From: Actinomycetota bacterium
Lineage (GTDB): Bacteria; Actinomycetota; Actinomycetes; Propionibacteriales; Propionibacteriaceae
Direction of reading: 5' to 3'
Length of the DNA stretch: 64,000 nt
Assembly (NCBI GenBank): GCA_020161795.1
Contig: JAIUOR010000010.1
Span: 62,001 to 126,000, forward strand
Part shown: positions 1 through 9,130 of the stretch, one piece after another
Layout: every line of letters starts with the position of its first letter
How positions within the stretch are numbered: the first letter of the stretch is position 1
Made by a program: the position numbers and the translations under genes
The notes under the pieces: generated by a model
Database searches by the model: none
Told to the model about the DNA's origin: nothing
Seen by the model: the letters and a program-made list of their open reading frames with translations, nothing else

Positions 1-1
1 G

Positions 2-988
2 GTCGCCGCGGCCGGCGCTCTGCTGCTGATCGGCTTGGGCGCCGGCTTGGGCGCCCAGCTGCCACCGGGGCCGGCGACGGGGGAGACCACCGCGATCGGC
101 TGGGTCCAGGGCGGCGCTCCGGGCGGCGGGGTCTACGGCATCGGCCCGCCGCGGACCACCACCACCAACCATCTCGCCGAGACCACAGCCCTCTTCCAGC
201 GGATCGACCGGGGCGAGTACCCGCGTCCCGACTTCGTGGTCTGGCCGGAGAACGGCACCGATCTCGACCCGCACCACGACGCCCCCACCGCGGCCATGGT
301 GGAGCAGGCGCTCACCGTCGCGGGGGTGCCGATCTTCGTCGGCACCATCCTTGACGGCCCGGGCCCTGACGAGCGACAGACCGCCTCGATCTGGCTCGAC
401 CCCGCCCAGGGCGAGCTGGATCGCTACACCAAACGCGGCATCGTCCCGTTCGGCGAGTTCGTGCCGTTCCGCGACATCCTGCTGCCGTTGATCCCGAAGC
501 TCGGCTACGTCGGGGCGCAGTCCATTCCCGGCACCGCACCCGGTGTGGTCACCGCCCGCACCGCCACCGGGGAGTTCCCGCTCGGGGTGATGATCTGCTA
601 CGACGTCTCCTTCGACCACATCGTCTACGACACCGTCCGGTACGGCGGGCAGGTGCTGGTGGTGCAGAGCAGCAATGCGATGTACCAGGGCACCGGCCAG
701 ATCGACCAGCAGTTCGCCATGACCCGTGCCCGGGCGGCCGAACTGCGGCGCGAGGTGCTGGTGGTGACCACCAGCGGGGTCTCCGGGCTGATCCGCGCCG
801 ACGGCAGCATCGCGTACTCGGTCTCCGATCCGGGCGCCGCCTCCGGCGTCGTCGAGCTGCCGCTGCGGGACGGGGTCACGCCCGCTGTCTCGACGGCACC
901 GGTTCTCGAGGGCATCGCCGTCCTGCTGGCCCTGGTGGCGGCGACCTGGGGAGCTGTGGCCGGCGGCCGCCGATTCCGCCGGAGTTGA
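2..988 (+). CDS. lnt: Apolipoprotein N-acyltransferase, C-terminal part (5' end outside window)
   Basis: Lnt transfers a third acyl chain to the N-terminal cysteine of lipoproteins in the membrane. Only the nitrilase-like periplasmic domain and a final membrane segment are inside the window. The frame is open to the first base, so the upstream transmembrane part is cut off by the window and not degenerate. The three nitrilase-fold catalytic residues are visible: Glu in WPENGTD, Lys in YTKRGIVPFGEF and Cys in GVMICYDVSF. The tail ends with a hydrophobic helix (VLEGIAVLLALVAATWGAVAGG) and an RRFRRS end. The next gene, 51 bases downstream, is the polyprenol-phosphate mannose synthase; the two are neighbours or fused in many actinobacteria, including mycobacterial Ppm1. 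Confidence 0.93.
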   Translation, partial: VAAAGALLLIGLGAGLGAQLPPGPATGETTAIGWVQGGAPGGGVYGIGPPRTTTTNHLAETTALFQRIDRGEYPRPDFVVWPENGTDLDPHHDAPTAAMVEQALTVAGVPIFVGTILDGPGPDERQTASIWLDPAQGELDRYTKRGIVPFGEFVPFRDILLPLIPKLGYVGAQSIPGTAPGVVTARTATGEFPLGVMICYDVSFDHIVYDTVRYGGQVLVVQSSNAMYQGTGQIDQQFAMTRARAAELRREVLVVTTSGVSGLIRADGSIAYSVSDPGAASGVVELPLRDGVTPAVSTAPVLEGIAVLLALVAATWGAVAGGRRFRRS

Positions 989-1039
989 TATCGGCTGGCA
1001 GAATAGGACCGACCCGAGACCCCTCAGGATGGAGCTGCC

Positions 1040-1792
1040 GTGTCGCTCGACCGCGTGCTGGTCATCATCCCGACGTACAACGAGGCAGCCAATATCGGCC
1101 CGATCACCGCCCGGCTACGCGCCGCGGTACCGGAAGCCCACATCCTGGTCGTCGACGACAACTCCCCGGACGGAACCGGCCAACTGGCCGATGAGCTGGC
1201 CGCGGCCGATCCGCAGGTGCACGTGCTCCATCGCAAGGTGAAGGACGGCCTGGGCGGGGCCTACCTCGCGGGTTTCGCCTGGGGATTGGAACAGGGCTAC
1301 GACGTGCTGATCGAGCACGACGCCGACGGCTCCCATCGCCCCGAGGACGTGCCGCGGCTGCTGGAACGGCTGCACACAGCGGATGTCGTGAAGGGCTCCC
1401 GCTGGGTGCCCGGTGGCAAGGTGGTGAACTGGCCCAAATCGCGCGAACTGCTCTCCCGTGCTGGAAACCTGTGGGTCCGGATCTGCCTGGGTCTGCCGGT
1501 GGCCGATGCCACCGGCGGTTTCGCCGCCTGGCGGGCGGGTACCTTGCGGGGCATGGATCTGGCCGGTGTCGAAGCGCACGGCTACGGCTTCCAGGTCGAT
1601 CTGGCCTGGCGGGCGGTGCGCAACGGCTTCACGGTGGCCGAGGTGCCGATCGAGTTCGCCGACCGGCAGTTCGGCGATTCCAAGATGAGCCGCCGGATCG
1701 TCATCGAGGCGATGCTGTTGACCACCCGGTGGGGGATCGCCCACCGCCTCGGGCAACTGAAGCACTGGGCAACGAGCCGGAGGAACCGATGA
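1040..1792 (+). CDS. ppm1: Polyprenol monophosphomannose synthase (GT2)
   Basis: A 250-residue family 2 glycosyltransferase that makes polyprenol-phosphate-mannose from GDP-mannose, the lipid donor for mannosylated lipoglycans and glycoproteins. The N-terminus VLVIIPTYNEAANIG and the DDNSPDGTG and EHDADGSH motifs are typical of the DPM1-like GT-A fold, with the last carrying the metal-binding DxD-type acidic residues. There is no C-terminal membrane domain, as in other soluble Ppm synthases. The start is GTG at 1040, with a GGAG sequence 6 bases upstream. It follows lnt and overlaps fxsA by 4 bases (ATGA), so the three genes are probably one operon. Confidence 0.92.
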   Translation: MSLDRVLVIIPTYNEAANIGPITARLRAAVPEAHILVVDDNSPDGTGQLADELAAADPQVHVLHRKVKDGLGGAYLAGFAWGLEQGYDVLIEHDADGSHRPEDVPRLLERLHTADVVKGSRWVPGGKVVNWPKSRELLSRAGNLWVRICLGLPVADATGGFAAWRAGTLRGMDLAGVEAHGYGFQVDLAWRAVRNGFTVAEVPIEFADRQFGDSKMSRRIVIEAMLLTTRWGIAHRLGQLKHWATSRRNR

Positions 1793-2298
1793 CCGCGACC
1801 CCGGGGGCCTCCGCCCAGCGCGCTCGGCGCACCCTGCTGTGGATACTGGTGATCGCCTTCGTCGCGATCCCGATCGCCGAGTTCTGGGTGGTGACCACCG
1901 TCGGCGGAGCGCTGGGACTCTGGCCCACGCTCGCCCTCCTGGTCGTGAGTGCGGTCGCGGGAGCCTGGTTGATGCAGCGAGAGGGCGCGAAGGCCTGGAA
2001 CGCGCTGGTGAACGCCTTCTCCGGCGGCCAGTTGCCCACCGGACGGCTGGCCGATGCCGCTCTCGTGCTGGTCGGCGGCATCCTGCTGATGCTGCCGGGC
2101 TTCCTCACCGACCTGATCGGCCTGGTCATGATCCTGCCTTTCACCCGTCCGCTGGTGCGCCGGTTCGTGGCCTTCGTCCTGGCGCGACGGGTGGCCGCCA
2201 CCGGCGCCGATCCGCTGCTGATCCGCGGTGAAACGGTCGACCGGCCGCCGTCCGATCCCCAGGTGATCCGGGGCGAGATCGAGGACGACCGCTCCTAG
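1789..2298 (+). CDS. fxsA: FxsA family cytoplasmic membrane protein
   Basis: A 169-residue FxsA-family inner membrane protein. In E. coli, overproduced FxsA relieves phage exclusion by F; the normal cellular role is unknown. Visible signs are three to four hydrophobic helices, the family-typical segment FVAIPIAEFWVV near the start, LMQREGAKAW after the second helix and LMLPGFLTDLIGLVMILPFTRPLVR in the middle. The C-terminus is hydrophilic and carries a duplicated motif (LLIRGETVD and QVIRGEIED). The ATG at 1789 overlaps the stop of ppm1, implying translational coupling. A stress-type promoter starts just after its stop. Confidence 0.88.
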   Translation: MTATPGASAQRARRTLLWILVIAFVAIPIAEFWVVTTVGGALGLWPTLALLVVSAVAGAWLMQREGAKAWNALVNAFSGGQLPTGRLADAALVLVGGILLMLPGFLTDLIGLVMILPFTRPLVRRFVAFVLARRVAATGADPLLIRGETVDRPPSDPQVIRGEIEDDRS

Positions 2299-2305
2299 GG
2301 GCGAT

Positions 2306-2330
2306 GTTTGGGCGACCTCCCGCTGGGTAC
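2306..2330 (+). promoter_or_regulatory. Candidate SigB/SigF-type stress promoter for csbD
   Basis: GTTT at 2306-2309 and GGGTAC at 2325-2330 are separated by 15 bases. This matches the general-stress sigma factor promoter pattern of Gram-positive bacteria and actinobacteria (GTTT, 14-17 bases, GGGTA). It lies 35 bases upstream of a CsbD-family gene, a classic SigB regulon member in Bacillus. Confidence 0.6.
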
Positions 2331-2364
2331 TCACAAAGAGATCCCGAGCAGAGAGGAACTCACT

Positions 2365-2550
2365 ATGGGTATCGACGACAAGGTGAAGAACGCCGCGCAG
2401 GATGTGGCCGGGAAGGTCAAGGAAGGCGTAGGTCACCTCACCGACAACGAGCGCCTGGAAGCCGAAGGCAAGATCGACCAGGCCGCGGCCGCGGCGAAGA
2501 AGAACGTGGAGAAGGCGAAGGACGCCGTCAACGATCATCTCGATCGCTGA
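2365..2550 (+). CDS. CsbD family general stress protein
   Basis: A 61-residue, highly charged, helix-forming protein of the CsbD family, whose members are induced by general stress and have no known biochemical activity. The sequence starts MGIDDKVKNAAQDVAGKVKEG and contains the family-typical ERLEAEGKIDQ. ATG at 2365 is chosen because a GAGAGGAA ribosome site lies 8-14 bases upstream and the CsbD homology begins there; the longer in-frame extension would run into the promoter. A small membrane peptide follows 14 bases later and ends in a strong terminator, so the two form a short stress operon. Confidence 0.9.
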   Translation: MGIDDKVKNAAQDVAGKVKEGVGHLTDNERLEAEGKIDQAAAAAKKNVEKAKDAVNDHLDR

Positions 2551-2564
2551 GAGGAGAGCCGATC

Positions 2565-2708
2565 ATGGCTACCTTGCTGTGGATCCTGGCGGCGGTGCTC
2601 GTCATCTCGGGCATCTTCGCGATCGTCCGGAAGCAGATCCTGTGGGGGATCGTCCTCATCGTGGTCGGCCTGCTGGTCGGGCCGGGCGGTGTGAGCGTCT
2701 TCACCTGA
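2565..2708 (+). CDS. GPGG-motif small membrane protein
   Basis: A 47-residue protein with two hydrophobic helices (LLWILAAVLVISGIFAIV and ILWGIVLIVVGLLVG) joined by the basic turn RKQ, ending GPGGVSVFT. This corresponds to the actinobacterial GPGG-motif small membrane protein family, of unknown function. A GAGGAG ribosome site precedes the ATG at 2565. It is cotranscribed with the CsbD gene and so probably belongs to the stress response. Confidence 0.8.
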   Translation: MATLLWILAAVLVISGIFAIVRKQILWGIVLIVVGLLVGPGGVSVFT

Positions 2709-2717
2709 GATCAATGA

Positions 2718-2754
2718 CTGGTGGCCCGCGGGGAGAATCCCTGCGGGCCACCAG
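2718..2754. terminator. Bidirectional hairpin between convergent genes
   Basis: Perfect 12-bp stem CTGGTGGCCCGC / GCGGGCCACCAG with a 13-base loop that can itself pair GGG with CCC. It sits between the GPGG peptide gene and the convergent YHS gene. No long T-run is present, which is common for actinobacterial terminators. Confidence 0.8.
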
Positions 2755-2791
2755 TACGTCCGGGATGCCCACGACGAGCATCCCGAGGGGC

Positions 2792-2956
2792 TCAGCTGCC
2801 GGTATTTCCCACGTACCGGCCCGGGTTGGCGACGAAGGCGTCGCGGCAACTCGTCGAGCAGAAGTAGTAGGTCTGTGCGTCGTCGGTGGCGGTGGCGCCG
2901 GCCTGTGACTGCGGGAACGTCATGCCGCACACCGGGCATTCGACGATGTTCTCCAT
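2792..2956 (-). CDS. Small YHS-domain (metal-binding) protein
   Basis: A 54-residue protein that is almost entirely one YHS domain: CPVCGMTF at residues 7-14, then YYFCSTSCRDAF and NPGRY. The four cysteines (7, 10, 33, 37) are placed as in the YHS/TRASH-like metal-binding domains found at the ends of copper ATPases and in stand-alone small proteins. The start ATG at 2956 is preceded by AGGAAAGGA. A candidate stress-sigma promoter lies 33-58 bases upstream. It converges on the CsbD operon. Confidence 0.85.
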   Translation of the reverse strand: MENIVECPVCGMTFPQSQAGATATDDAQTYYFCSTSCRDAFVANPGRYVGNTGS

Positions 2957-2988
2957 GATTCGTCCTTTCCTCGGCTCGTTACCTGCCC

Positions 2989-3014
2989 CTACCCACTACC
3001 GCGTCGGCTGAAAC
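2989..3014 (-). promoter_or_regulatory. Candidate SigB/SigF-type promoter for the YHS gene
   Basis: On the minus strand GTTT (3014-3011) and GGGTAG (2994-2989) are separated by 16 bases, the same layout as the csbD promoter. Transcription would start about 25 bases before the YHS start codon. Confidence 0.55.
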
Positions 3015-3094
3015 CCGTTCATCGGCCGGGGCTCGCCGGAACCGTGCTTTGGTGAGAGGATCCCCTTCCAGGGCAACGTGGTGAAGGGAGCCTG

Positions 3095-4099
3095 GTGTCA
3101 CCACAGGACGCCGTCCAGGATGTCTCCTGGGCTGTGCTCGCCGCGATTCAGGACGGCGTGGCGATCCTCGACGAGGACGGCTTGGTGCTGGAACTCAACC
3201 AGGCGTTCACCGACCTGCTCGGCTACAGCCTGGACGACGGCCCGTTGATCCCGCCCTACCCCTGGTGGCCGACGGCGCAGGAGGATGCCGAGTCGCTGGC
3301 AGCGCTCCAGCGGGCGTTCGCGTCCTCCCGCAGCAGCCAGGGGGTCTCCGGCGAGTACCGGCTGTACCGCCGCGACCGGCGTCCGCTGTGGGTGTGGGTG
3401 GCGGGCGGCCGTATCGACCACCGCGCGCCCGGGCTGATCACGACCGTGCAGACCTTCCGGGGCATCGACCGGGAGAAGGCGGCGCGGGAACGCCGCGCCG
3501 CGGCGGCCCAGGTGAGCCTGGACTTCGGTTCGGCCGACGACCTGGACACGGTGCTGGCGGTGGCCGCGCACGGCTTCAGCCTGCTCTTCGACGGTGGCAC
3601 CACCGTGCAGTTGAGCATCGCGGACGGCCCGCTGATCCTCAGCGGCGGAACCCGGGTCACCGCGGAGGAGCTACCCGAGCAGGTGCGACGAGGGCTGGCC
3701 GGCCGGACGAGCGCGGATGCGGTCAGCCGTCGCCCGGGCATCCTGCTGGTGCCGCCCAGCAACGAGGCGGACTGCCGGGCGTGGATTCAGTTCGAGCAGC
3801 CTCGGCGGATCGGACCGGACGAGATGATCGTGGCCGACCTGCTCGCCCAGGCCTTCGCCCTGGCCGTCGACGGCGTGCTGGCGGCTGAGCAGGCTGCCGA
3901 CCGGGAGACCAACCTGGAGCAGGCTGTCGAGAGCCATCGGTTGATCGGCCAGGCGGTCGGCATCCTGATCGAGCGGCATCGGCTGCTGCCGAACGAGGCC
4001 TTCCAGCGCCTCAAGGCCAGCAGCCACCATCGCAACCTGAAACTGCGCGAGGTGGCCCGCCGGGTGATCGAGAGCGGGCTGGAGCCGGACGACGCCTAG
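3095..4099 (+). CDS. PAS-GAF-ANTAR domain regulator
   Basis: A 334-residue predicted cytoplasmic sensor. Residues about 10-130 look like a PAS domain (AIQDGVAILDEDGLVLELNQAFTDLLGY), 140-265 like a GAF domain, and 270-330 form an ANTAR domain (LIGQAVGILIERHRLLPNEAFQRLKA...REVARRVIESG). ANTAR domains bind paired RNA hairpins and act in transcription antitermination, so this protein probably senses a small molecule, redox state or light and then acts on RNA. The GTG start at 3095 has GAAGGGAG upstream. It diverges from the YHS gene and is adjacent to the stress islet. No histidine kinase is encoded nearby. Confidence 0.85.
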   Translation: MSPQDAVQDVSWAVLAAIQDGVAILDEDGLVLELNQAFTDLLGYSLDDGPLIPPYPWWPTAQEDAESLAALQRAFASSRSSQGVSGEYRLYRRDRRPLWVWVAGGRIDHRAPGLITTVQTFRGIDREKAARERRAAAAQVSLDFGSADDLDTVLAVAAHGFSLLFDGGTTVQLSIADGPLILSGGTRVTAEELPEQVRRGLAGRTSADAVSRRPGILLVPPSNEADCRAWIQFEQPRRIGPDEMIVADLLAQAFALAVDGVLAAEQAADRETNLEQAVESHRLIGQAVGILIERHRLLPNEAFQRLKASSHHRNLKLREVARRVIESGLEPDDA

Positions 4100-4104
4100 G
4101 CTGG

Positions 4105-4443
4105 CTACGCCTCCGGCTCGCCGCGGATCTCGTCCAGGCGCTCGGCGAGGAGTTCCTCCAGCTCTTCGATGGAGCGCCGCTCGCGCAGCATGTCCCAGTG
4201 GGTGCGCGGCGGCTTGGTCTGCTTGACCTCGGGCTCCACCCCGTCGCTGCGCCGGGCCGGTTCGCCGCAGCGGGGGCACTCCCATTCGGTGGGCAGCTCG
4301 GCCTCGGCGGCGAAGACGACGTCGGTGTGATGCCCGTTCGGGCAGTCGAAGCCGATTTCCTGGCGGGGAGCGAGTTCGACGCCCTGGCCGTCGGCGTAGC
4401 TCTTGGAACCGAGGCCGGAGCCTCGCAGTGCACGATCTGCCAT
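4105..4443 (-). CDS. rbpA: RNA polymerase-binding protein RbpA
   Basis: A 112-residue actinobacterial RNA polymerase-binding protein that stabilises the initiation complex with the primary sigma factor. The zinc-binding core has a first cysteine in IGFDCPNGH and a CPRCG pair; the region TEWECPRCGEPA and the C-terminal sigma-interaction helix (THWDMLRERRSIEELEELLAERL) match the family. AGGAG lies just upstream of the ATG at 4443. The basic N-terminal tail MADRALRGSGLG is also typical. It converges with the ANTAR regulator, leaving only 5 bases between the stop codons. Confidence 0.95.
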   Translation of the reverse strand: MADRALRGSGLGSKSYADGQGVELAPRQEIGFDCPNGHHTDVVFAAEAELPTEWECPRCGEPARRSDGVEPEVKQTKPPRTHWDMLRERRSIEELEELLAERLDEIRGEPEA

Positions 4444-4499
4444 GGTGTACTCCTACCTGCCGGGGACACTCCCACCGTAGCCGGGCAGGGCAACCGGCG

Positions 4500-5861
4500 T
4501 CACGACCCGGCCGGCCGGACGTACTTGGGCAGCCTTACCAACAACAGCAGCACCAGACCGAGCGCGAGCACGATGGTGATGCCCAGAATCCCCCAGTAGG
4601 TGGCGCCGCCCAGGGCGATGAAGAGGGTCCACAGCGCGGGGGAGAGGAAGCTCACCACCCGTCCGGTGGTGGCGTAGAGGCCGAAGATCTCACCCTGCAT
4701 GCCGGTGGGCGTCACCCTGGCCAGCAGTGACCGGCTGGCAGCCTGCGCCGGTCCGACCGCCGCGGAGAGGATCATGCCGCCGATCCAGAAGACCAGCTTG
4801 CCGCCGTCCCGGAAGGCGAAGACGAACAGGCAGCTGCCGACCAGCAGGCAGAGCGCGGTCACGATCACGGCGCGGGGGCCGAACCGGTCGTCCAGCCGTC
4901 CGGCGAGGATGGTGGAAAGCCCCGCCACCAGGTTCAGCGCGATCCCGAAGATCATCACCTCGGTGGCCGTGAACCCGAAGGACACCGCAGCCAGCACCCC
5001 GCCGAAGGCGAAGACCCCGGCCAGGCCGTCGCGGTAGACCGCGCTGGCGATGAGGAACCAGAAGGTGGAGCGGTGGTCGCGGAAGAGCGCGGCGATGTCG
5101 CCGGCCAGTACCCGGTAGCTGGCCAGGAAGCCGACCGTCTCGCGATCGCCGCGGGGAGCCGACTCCGGCACGTTGCGGAAGATCGGGATGCTGAACACGA
5201 CCGTCCAGACCGCGCAGCCGACCGCGATCAGGCGATAGGCCAGGCCGTTCGAGGTGTCCATCCCGAACCATTCGAGCTGGACCAGCACCACCACGATCAC
5301 CAGCGCGAGGATTCCGCCGATGTAGCCCATGCCCCAACCCAGGCCGCTGACCTTGCCGACGGTATGCCGGTCGGAGACCTGTACCAGCATGGCGTTGTAG
5401 TTGACGCCGGCGATCTCGGAGACCACCGCGCCGACCGCCAGCATGATCGCGCCGAACCAGAAGTAGGCCGGATCCGCCTGCACGAAGAAGAGCGCGAACT
5501 GGATGAGCGCCAGCACCGCGGTGGCGATCAGCAGCCCGCGCTTCTTGTAGCCGGCGGTGTCGGCCCGCTGGCCGAGCACCGGGGCAAGCAGGAAGATCGC
5601 GACGCCGGCCAGGGTGGTGGCCAGACCGTAGTTGGCCGACAGGTCGGCCAACTCCCGTTCGAGCAGGGGATCGCCTTCGGGCAGGGCGGCGATGTCCGCC
5701 GGCAGCAGTTGGGTCGAGATCAGGAACAGCGGGGCCCACACGAAGGTGAGGATCACCGAGTTGAAGGGCTGGGTCGCCCAATCCCACAACGCCCAGGAGA
5801 ACACCTGCCGGCGGGTGGCCGGGGATGCCGGATCCTCCGGCCGCACCTGTGACTGCGCCAT
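4500..5861 (-). CDS. MFS transporter, UMF1/Atg22-like
   Basis: A 453-residue major facilitator with about twelve transmembrane segments. The start QVFSWALWDWATQPFNSVILTFV is characteristic of the UMF1/Atg22-like branch of MFS, whose members are predicted effluxers or permeases of small molecules with no firm substrate. The loop RADTAGYKKRGLLI between helices 2 and 3 fits the MFS signature. ATG at 5861 is selected because the homology starts there; the longer upstream frame lies inside the glycerophosphodiesterase gene. It is 2 bases downstream of that gene on the same strand, so the two are probably cotranscribed. Confidence 0.85.
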   Translation of the reverse strand: MAQSQVRPEDPASPATRRQVFSWALWDWATQPFNSVILTFVWAPLFLISTQLLPADIAALPEGDPLLERELADLSANYGLATTLAGVAIFLLAPVLGQRADTAGYKKRGLLIATAVLALIQFALFFVQADPAYFWFGAIMLAVGAVVSEIAGVNYNAMLVQVSDRHTVGKVSGLGWGMGYIGGILALVIVVVLVQLEWFGMDTSNGLAYRLIAVGCAVWTVVFSIPIFRNVPESAPRGDRETVGFLASYRVLAGDIAALFRDHRSTFWFLIASAVYRDGLAGVFAFGGVLAAVSFGFTATEVMIFGIALNLVAGLSTILAGRLDDRFGPRAVIVTALCLLVGSCLFVFAFRDGGKLVFWIGGMILSAAVGPAQAASRSLLARVTPTGMQGEIFGLYATTGRVVSFLSPALWTLFIALGGATYWGILGITIVLALGLVLLLLVRLPKYVRPAGS

Positions 5862-5863
5862 CG

Positions 5864-6646
5864 CTACTCCTCCCACAAACCCCGGCGTTCCAGGACGGCC
5901 CGCAGCACGTCCGGCTGATCGGTGACGATACCGTCCACGCCGAGGTCGATCAGGGTGTCCATGGTCGGCGCGTCGTTGATCGTCCATACGTGCACCCGGA
6001 TGCCGTTGCGATGCGCGGTGCGCACGAACCGGCGGGTCACCAGCGGAATGCGGTCGCCCCAGAACCGACGCGGCACCTGCGCGGCCTGTCCGCGCACCAG
6101 TCGGGTCAGCAACGGCAACCCCAGCCACAGCAGCACCACGCCCGCCTTGCTCAGCCCCGTCACCACCTCCGGGGCCAACCGGCGGAAGGCGTTGATCCGG
6201 GCTGCCGAGAACGAGCTGACGCACACCCGCTGCCGGGCCTCATGGCCGGCCAGCAGGGCCGCCAGCGGGGCGACCGCTCCCGGCGCCTTGAGATCGATGT
6301 TGAAGCGCGCCCGGGGAAAGGCGTCCAGCAGTTCGGCCAGGCCGGGGATCGGATCGGTTCCGTCGATCCTGAGCGCGGCCAGCTCCGCTGCGGTGTGCTC
6401 GGCGATCAGGCCCGGGCCGCCGGTCGTCCGATCCAGCGATTCGTCGTGGAAGGCCACCAGCACCTGGTCGGCGGTGACATGGACGTCGGTCTCCAGGTAG
6501 GTGAAGCCGGCCTGCACCGCTCGCGCGAAGGCAGCCCGTGAGTTCTCGCCGACCCCCGGCCATCGACCGCCGCGGTGGGCGAAGGCCTGGAAGCCGGTGG
6601 CGAAGTAGGAATGGCCGGCTGCCCGATCCGCCTTCAATGAGGTCAC
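5864..6646 (-). CDS. Glycerophosphodiester phosphodiesterase
   Basis: A 260-residue cytoplasmic GDPD-family enzyme releasing sn-glycerol-3-phosphate from glycerophosphodiesters. Catalytic signatures are FAHRGGRWPGVGENSRAAF (catalytic His), ETDVHVTADQVLVAFHDESLDRTT (Glu/Asp metal ligands and second His), DLKAP, and the C-terminal HVWTINDAPTMDTLIDLGVDGIVTDQPD. There is no signal peptide. Translation starts at GTG 6646, exactly 6 bases after a TAGAGT -10 box with no ribosome site, so the mRNA is probably leaderless. It leads a two-gene unit with the MFS transporter. Confidence 0.92.
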   Translation of the reverse strand: MTSLKADRAAGHSYFATGFQAFAHRGGRWPGVGENSRAAFARAVQAGFTYLETDVHVTADQVLVAFHDESLDRTTGGPGLIAEHTAAELAALRIDGTDPIPGLAELLDAFPRARFNIDLKAPGAVAPLAALLAGHEARQRVCVSSFSAARINAFRRLAPEVVTGLSKAGVVLLWLGLPLLTRLVRGQAAQVPRRFWGDRIPLVTRRFVRTAHRNGIRVHVWTINDAPTMDTLIDLGVDGIVTDQPDVLRAVLERRGLWEE

Positions 6647-6652
6647 GCCGGA

Positions 6653-6658
6653 ACTCTA
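6653..6658 (-). promoter_or_regulatory. -10 box (TAGAGT) of leaderless GDPD transcript
   Basis: TAGAGT on the minus strand, six bases before the GTG start at 6646. No Shine-Dalgarno sequence lies in between. Confidence 0.5.
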
Positions 6659-6710
6659 GCCAAGCGGTCTTACCGATCGGCATTCCGCGGCCTCGGGCGA
6701 GTGCCGGCCC

Positions 6711-6716
6711 CACAAT
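6711..6716 (+). promoter_or_regulatory. Possible -10 box (CACAAT) of pdxY
   Basis: CACAAT ends 6 bases before GTG 6723, the same geometry as the other leaderless genes here. It supports 6723 over the in-frame GTG at 6717. Confidence 0.4.
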
Positions 6717-6722
6717 GTGCTG

Positions 6723-7580
<858 letters not shown>

Positions 7581-7591
7581 CCGAGCCCGGC

Positions 7592-9130
7592 TCAGTCCTT
7601 GAAGACCTCGATCCGGGCGCCCAGGGCGTTGAGGCGGTTCGCCAGATCCTCGTAGCCCCGGTTGATGACGTAGACGTCGCGGAGCACCGAGGTGCCGCGG
7701 GCAGCCATCGCCGCCAGCAGCAGGCAGACCGCCGGCCGCAGCGCCTGCGGGCAGACCAGTTCCTGACCCCGCCAGCGGGTGGGGCCGGTGACGACGATCC
7801 GGTGTGGGTCGAGCAGTTGAACCTCGGCGCCGAGCTTGGTCAGGTCGACCAGGTGGATGGCGCGGTTCTCGTAGACCCAGTCGTGAATCAGCGTGCGTCC
7901 CTCGGCGGCCGCGGCGATCACGGCGAAGAACGGCAGGTTGTCGATGTTCAGCCCCGGGAACGGCATGGCGTGGATCTTGTCCGCGGCGGCGTGCAGGTCC
8001 GAGGGCCAGACGGTGATGTCCACCAGGCGGGTGCGTCCGTTGTCGGCGGGATACTCCGGCGAGAGGTCGTACCGCAGCCCCATCTCGGCCAGGATGGCCA
8101 GTTCGATGTCGAGGAACTCGATCGGCGCCCGGCAGACGGTCAGCTCGCTGCGGGTGACGATCGCGGCGGTCAGCAGGCTCATCGCCTCGATCGGATCCTC
8201 CGAGGGGGCGAAGGTGATGTCGGTCTCGATCCGGCTCAGCCCGCGCACCTCCAAGGTGGTGGTGCCGATGCCGTCCACTCGTACCCCGAGCGCCTGCAGG
8301 AAGAAGCACAGATCCTGCACCATGTAGTTCGCGCTGGCGTTGCGGATCACCGTGGTGCCGGGGAACTGCGCGGCCGCCATCAGGACGTTCTCGGTCACCG
8401 TGTCGCCCCGCTCGATCAGGGTGATCGAGCGATGGTCGCCCCCCAGTTCCTGGACGCGGGCGCGGTACGAGCCCTGCGTGGCGCGCACCTCCAGGCCGAA
8501 GTGCCGCAGCGCGTGCAGGTGCGGGGTGATCGTCCGAATGCCGAGGTTGCAGCCGCCCGCGTATGGCAGGTCGAAGCGCTCCTCCTCGTGCAGCAGCGGA
8601 CCGAGGAACATGATGATCGAACGGGTGCGCCGCGCAGCGGCGGCGTCCATCGCCTCCAGGTTGAGCTGGGCGGGACGGATCAGCTCCAGGTCGGTCCGGT
8701 CGGGTGACCATTGCACCTCGACGCCGATGCTCGTGAGCACCTCGACCAGCCGGTTGACCTCCTCGATCTGGGCGATGCCGCGCAGCACGGTGCGTCCGTG
8801 GTTGAGCAGAGCGGCGCACATCAGGGCGACGGCGGCGTTCTTCGAGGAGCGCACCTCGATCGAACCGCGCAGGGTCGTCGGGCCTTCGATCCGCAGGTGG
8901 GTGGGCCCGCTGGGGCCGGCGCTGATCAGCGGGCTCTCCAGGGCGTGGGCGATCCGGTTGATCATCTCGAGGCTGAGGTTCTGTCCGCCGGATTCGATGC
9001 GGTGGATGGCGCTCTGGCTGGTGCCGAGTTCGGTGGCCAGCTGTTGCTGGGTGAGGCCGCGCTGCTTGCGCGCGTCCCGGATCAATGTGCCGATGCTGCT
9101 GGGAAGGAGATCTGCCACATCCTCGACCAT
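7592..9130 (-). CDS. HTH-XRE / UDP-GlcNAc enolpyruvyl transferase (MurA-like) fusion
   Basis: A 512-residue two-part protein. Residues about 12-68 form an XRE/Cro-type helix-turn-helix (IGTLIRDARKQRGLTQQQLATELGTSQSAIHRIE). From about residue 77 to the end is an EPSP-synthase-fold MurA-like enzyme, which would transfer enolpyruvate from PEP to UDP-GlcNAc in the first step of peptidoglycan synthesis. MurA catalytic residues appear intact: Lys97 in SSKNAA, Cys194 in AGGCNLGIR with Arg199 five residues later, and Asp397 in PFPGLNIDNL. It therefore looks enzymatically competent, unlike a dead paralogue. The ATG at 9130 has no clear ribosome site and lies on the edge of a near-palindrome. It may be an autoregulated second MurA; whether the genome has a plain MurA cannot be seen here. 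Confidence 0.85.
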   Translation of the reverse strand: MVEDVADLLPSSIGTLIRDARKQRGLTQQQLATELGTSQSAIHRIESGGQNLSLEMINRIAHALESPLISAGPSGPTHLRIEGPTTLRGSIEVRSSKNAAVALMCAALLNHGRTVLRGIAQIEEVNRLVEVLTSIGVEVQWSPDRTDLELIRPAQLNLEAMDAAAARRTRSIIMFLGPLLHEEERFDLPYAGGCNLGIRTITPHLHALRHFGLEVRATQGSYRARVQELGGDHRSITLIERGDTVTENVLMAAAQFPGTTVIRNASANYMVQDLCFFLQALGVRVDGIGTTTLEVRGLSRIETDITFAPSEDPIEAMSLLTAAIVTRSELTVCRAPIEFLDIELAILAEMGLRYDLSPEYPADNGRTRLVDITVWPSDLHAAADKIHAMPFPGLNIDNLPFFAVIAAAAEGRTLIHDWVYENRAIHLVDLTKLGAEVQLLDPHRIVVTGPTRWRGQELVCPQALRPAVCLLLAAMAARGTSVLRDVYVINRGYEDLANRLNALGARIEVFKD

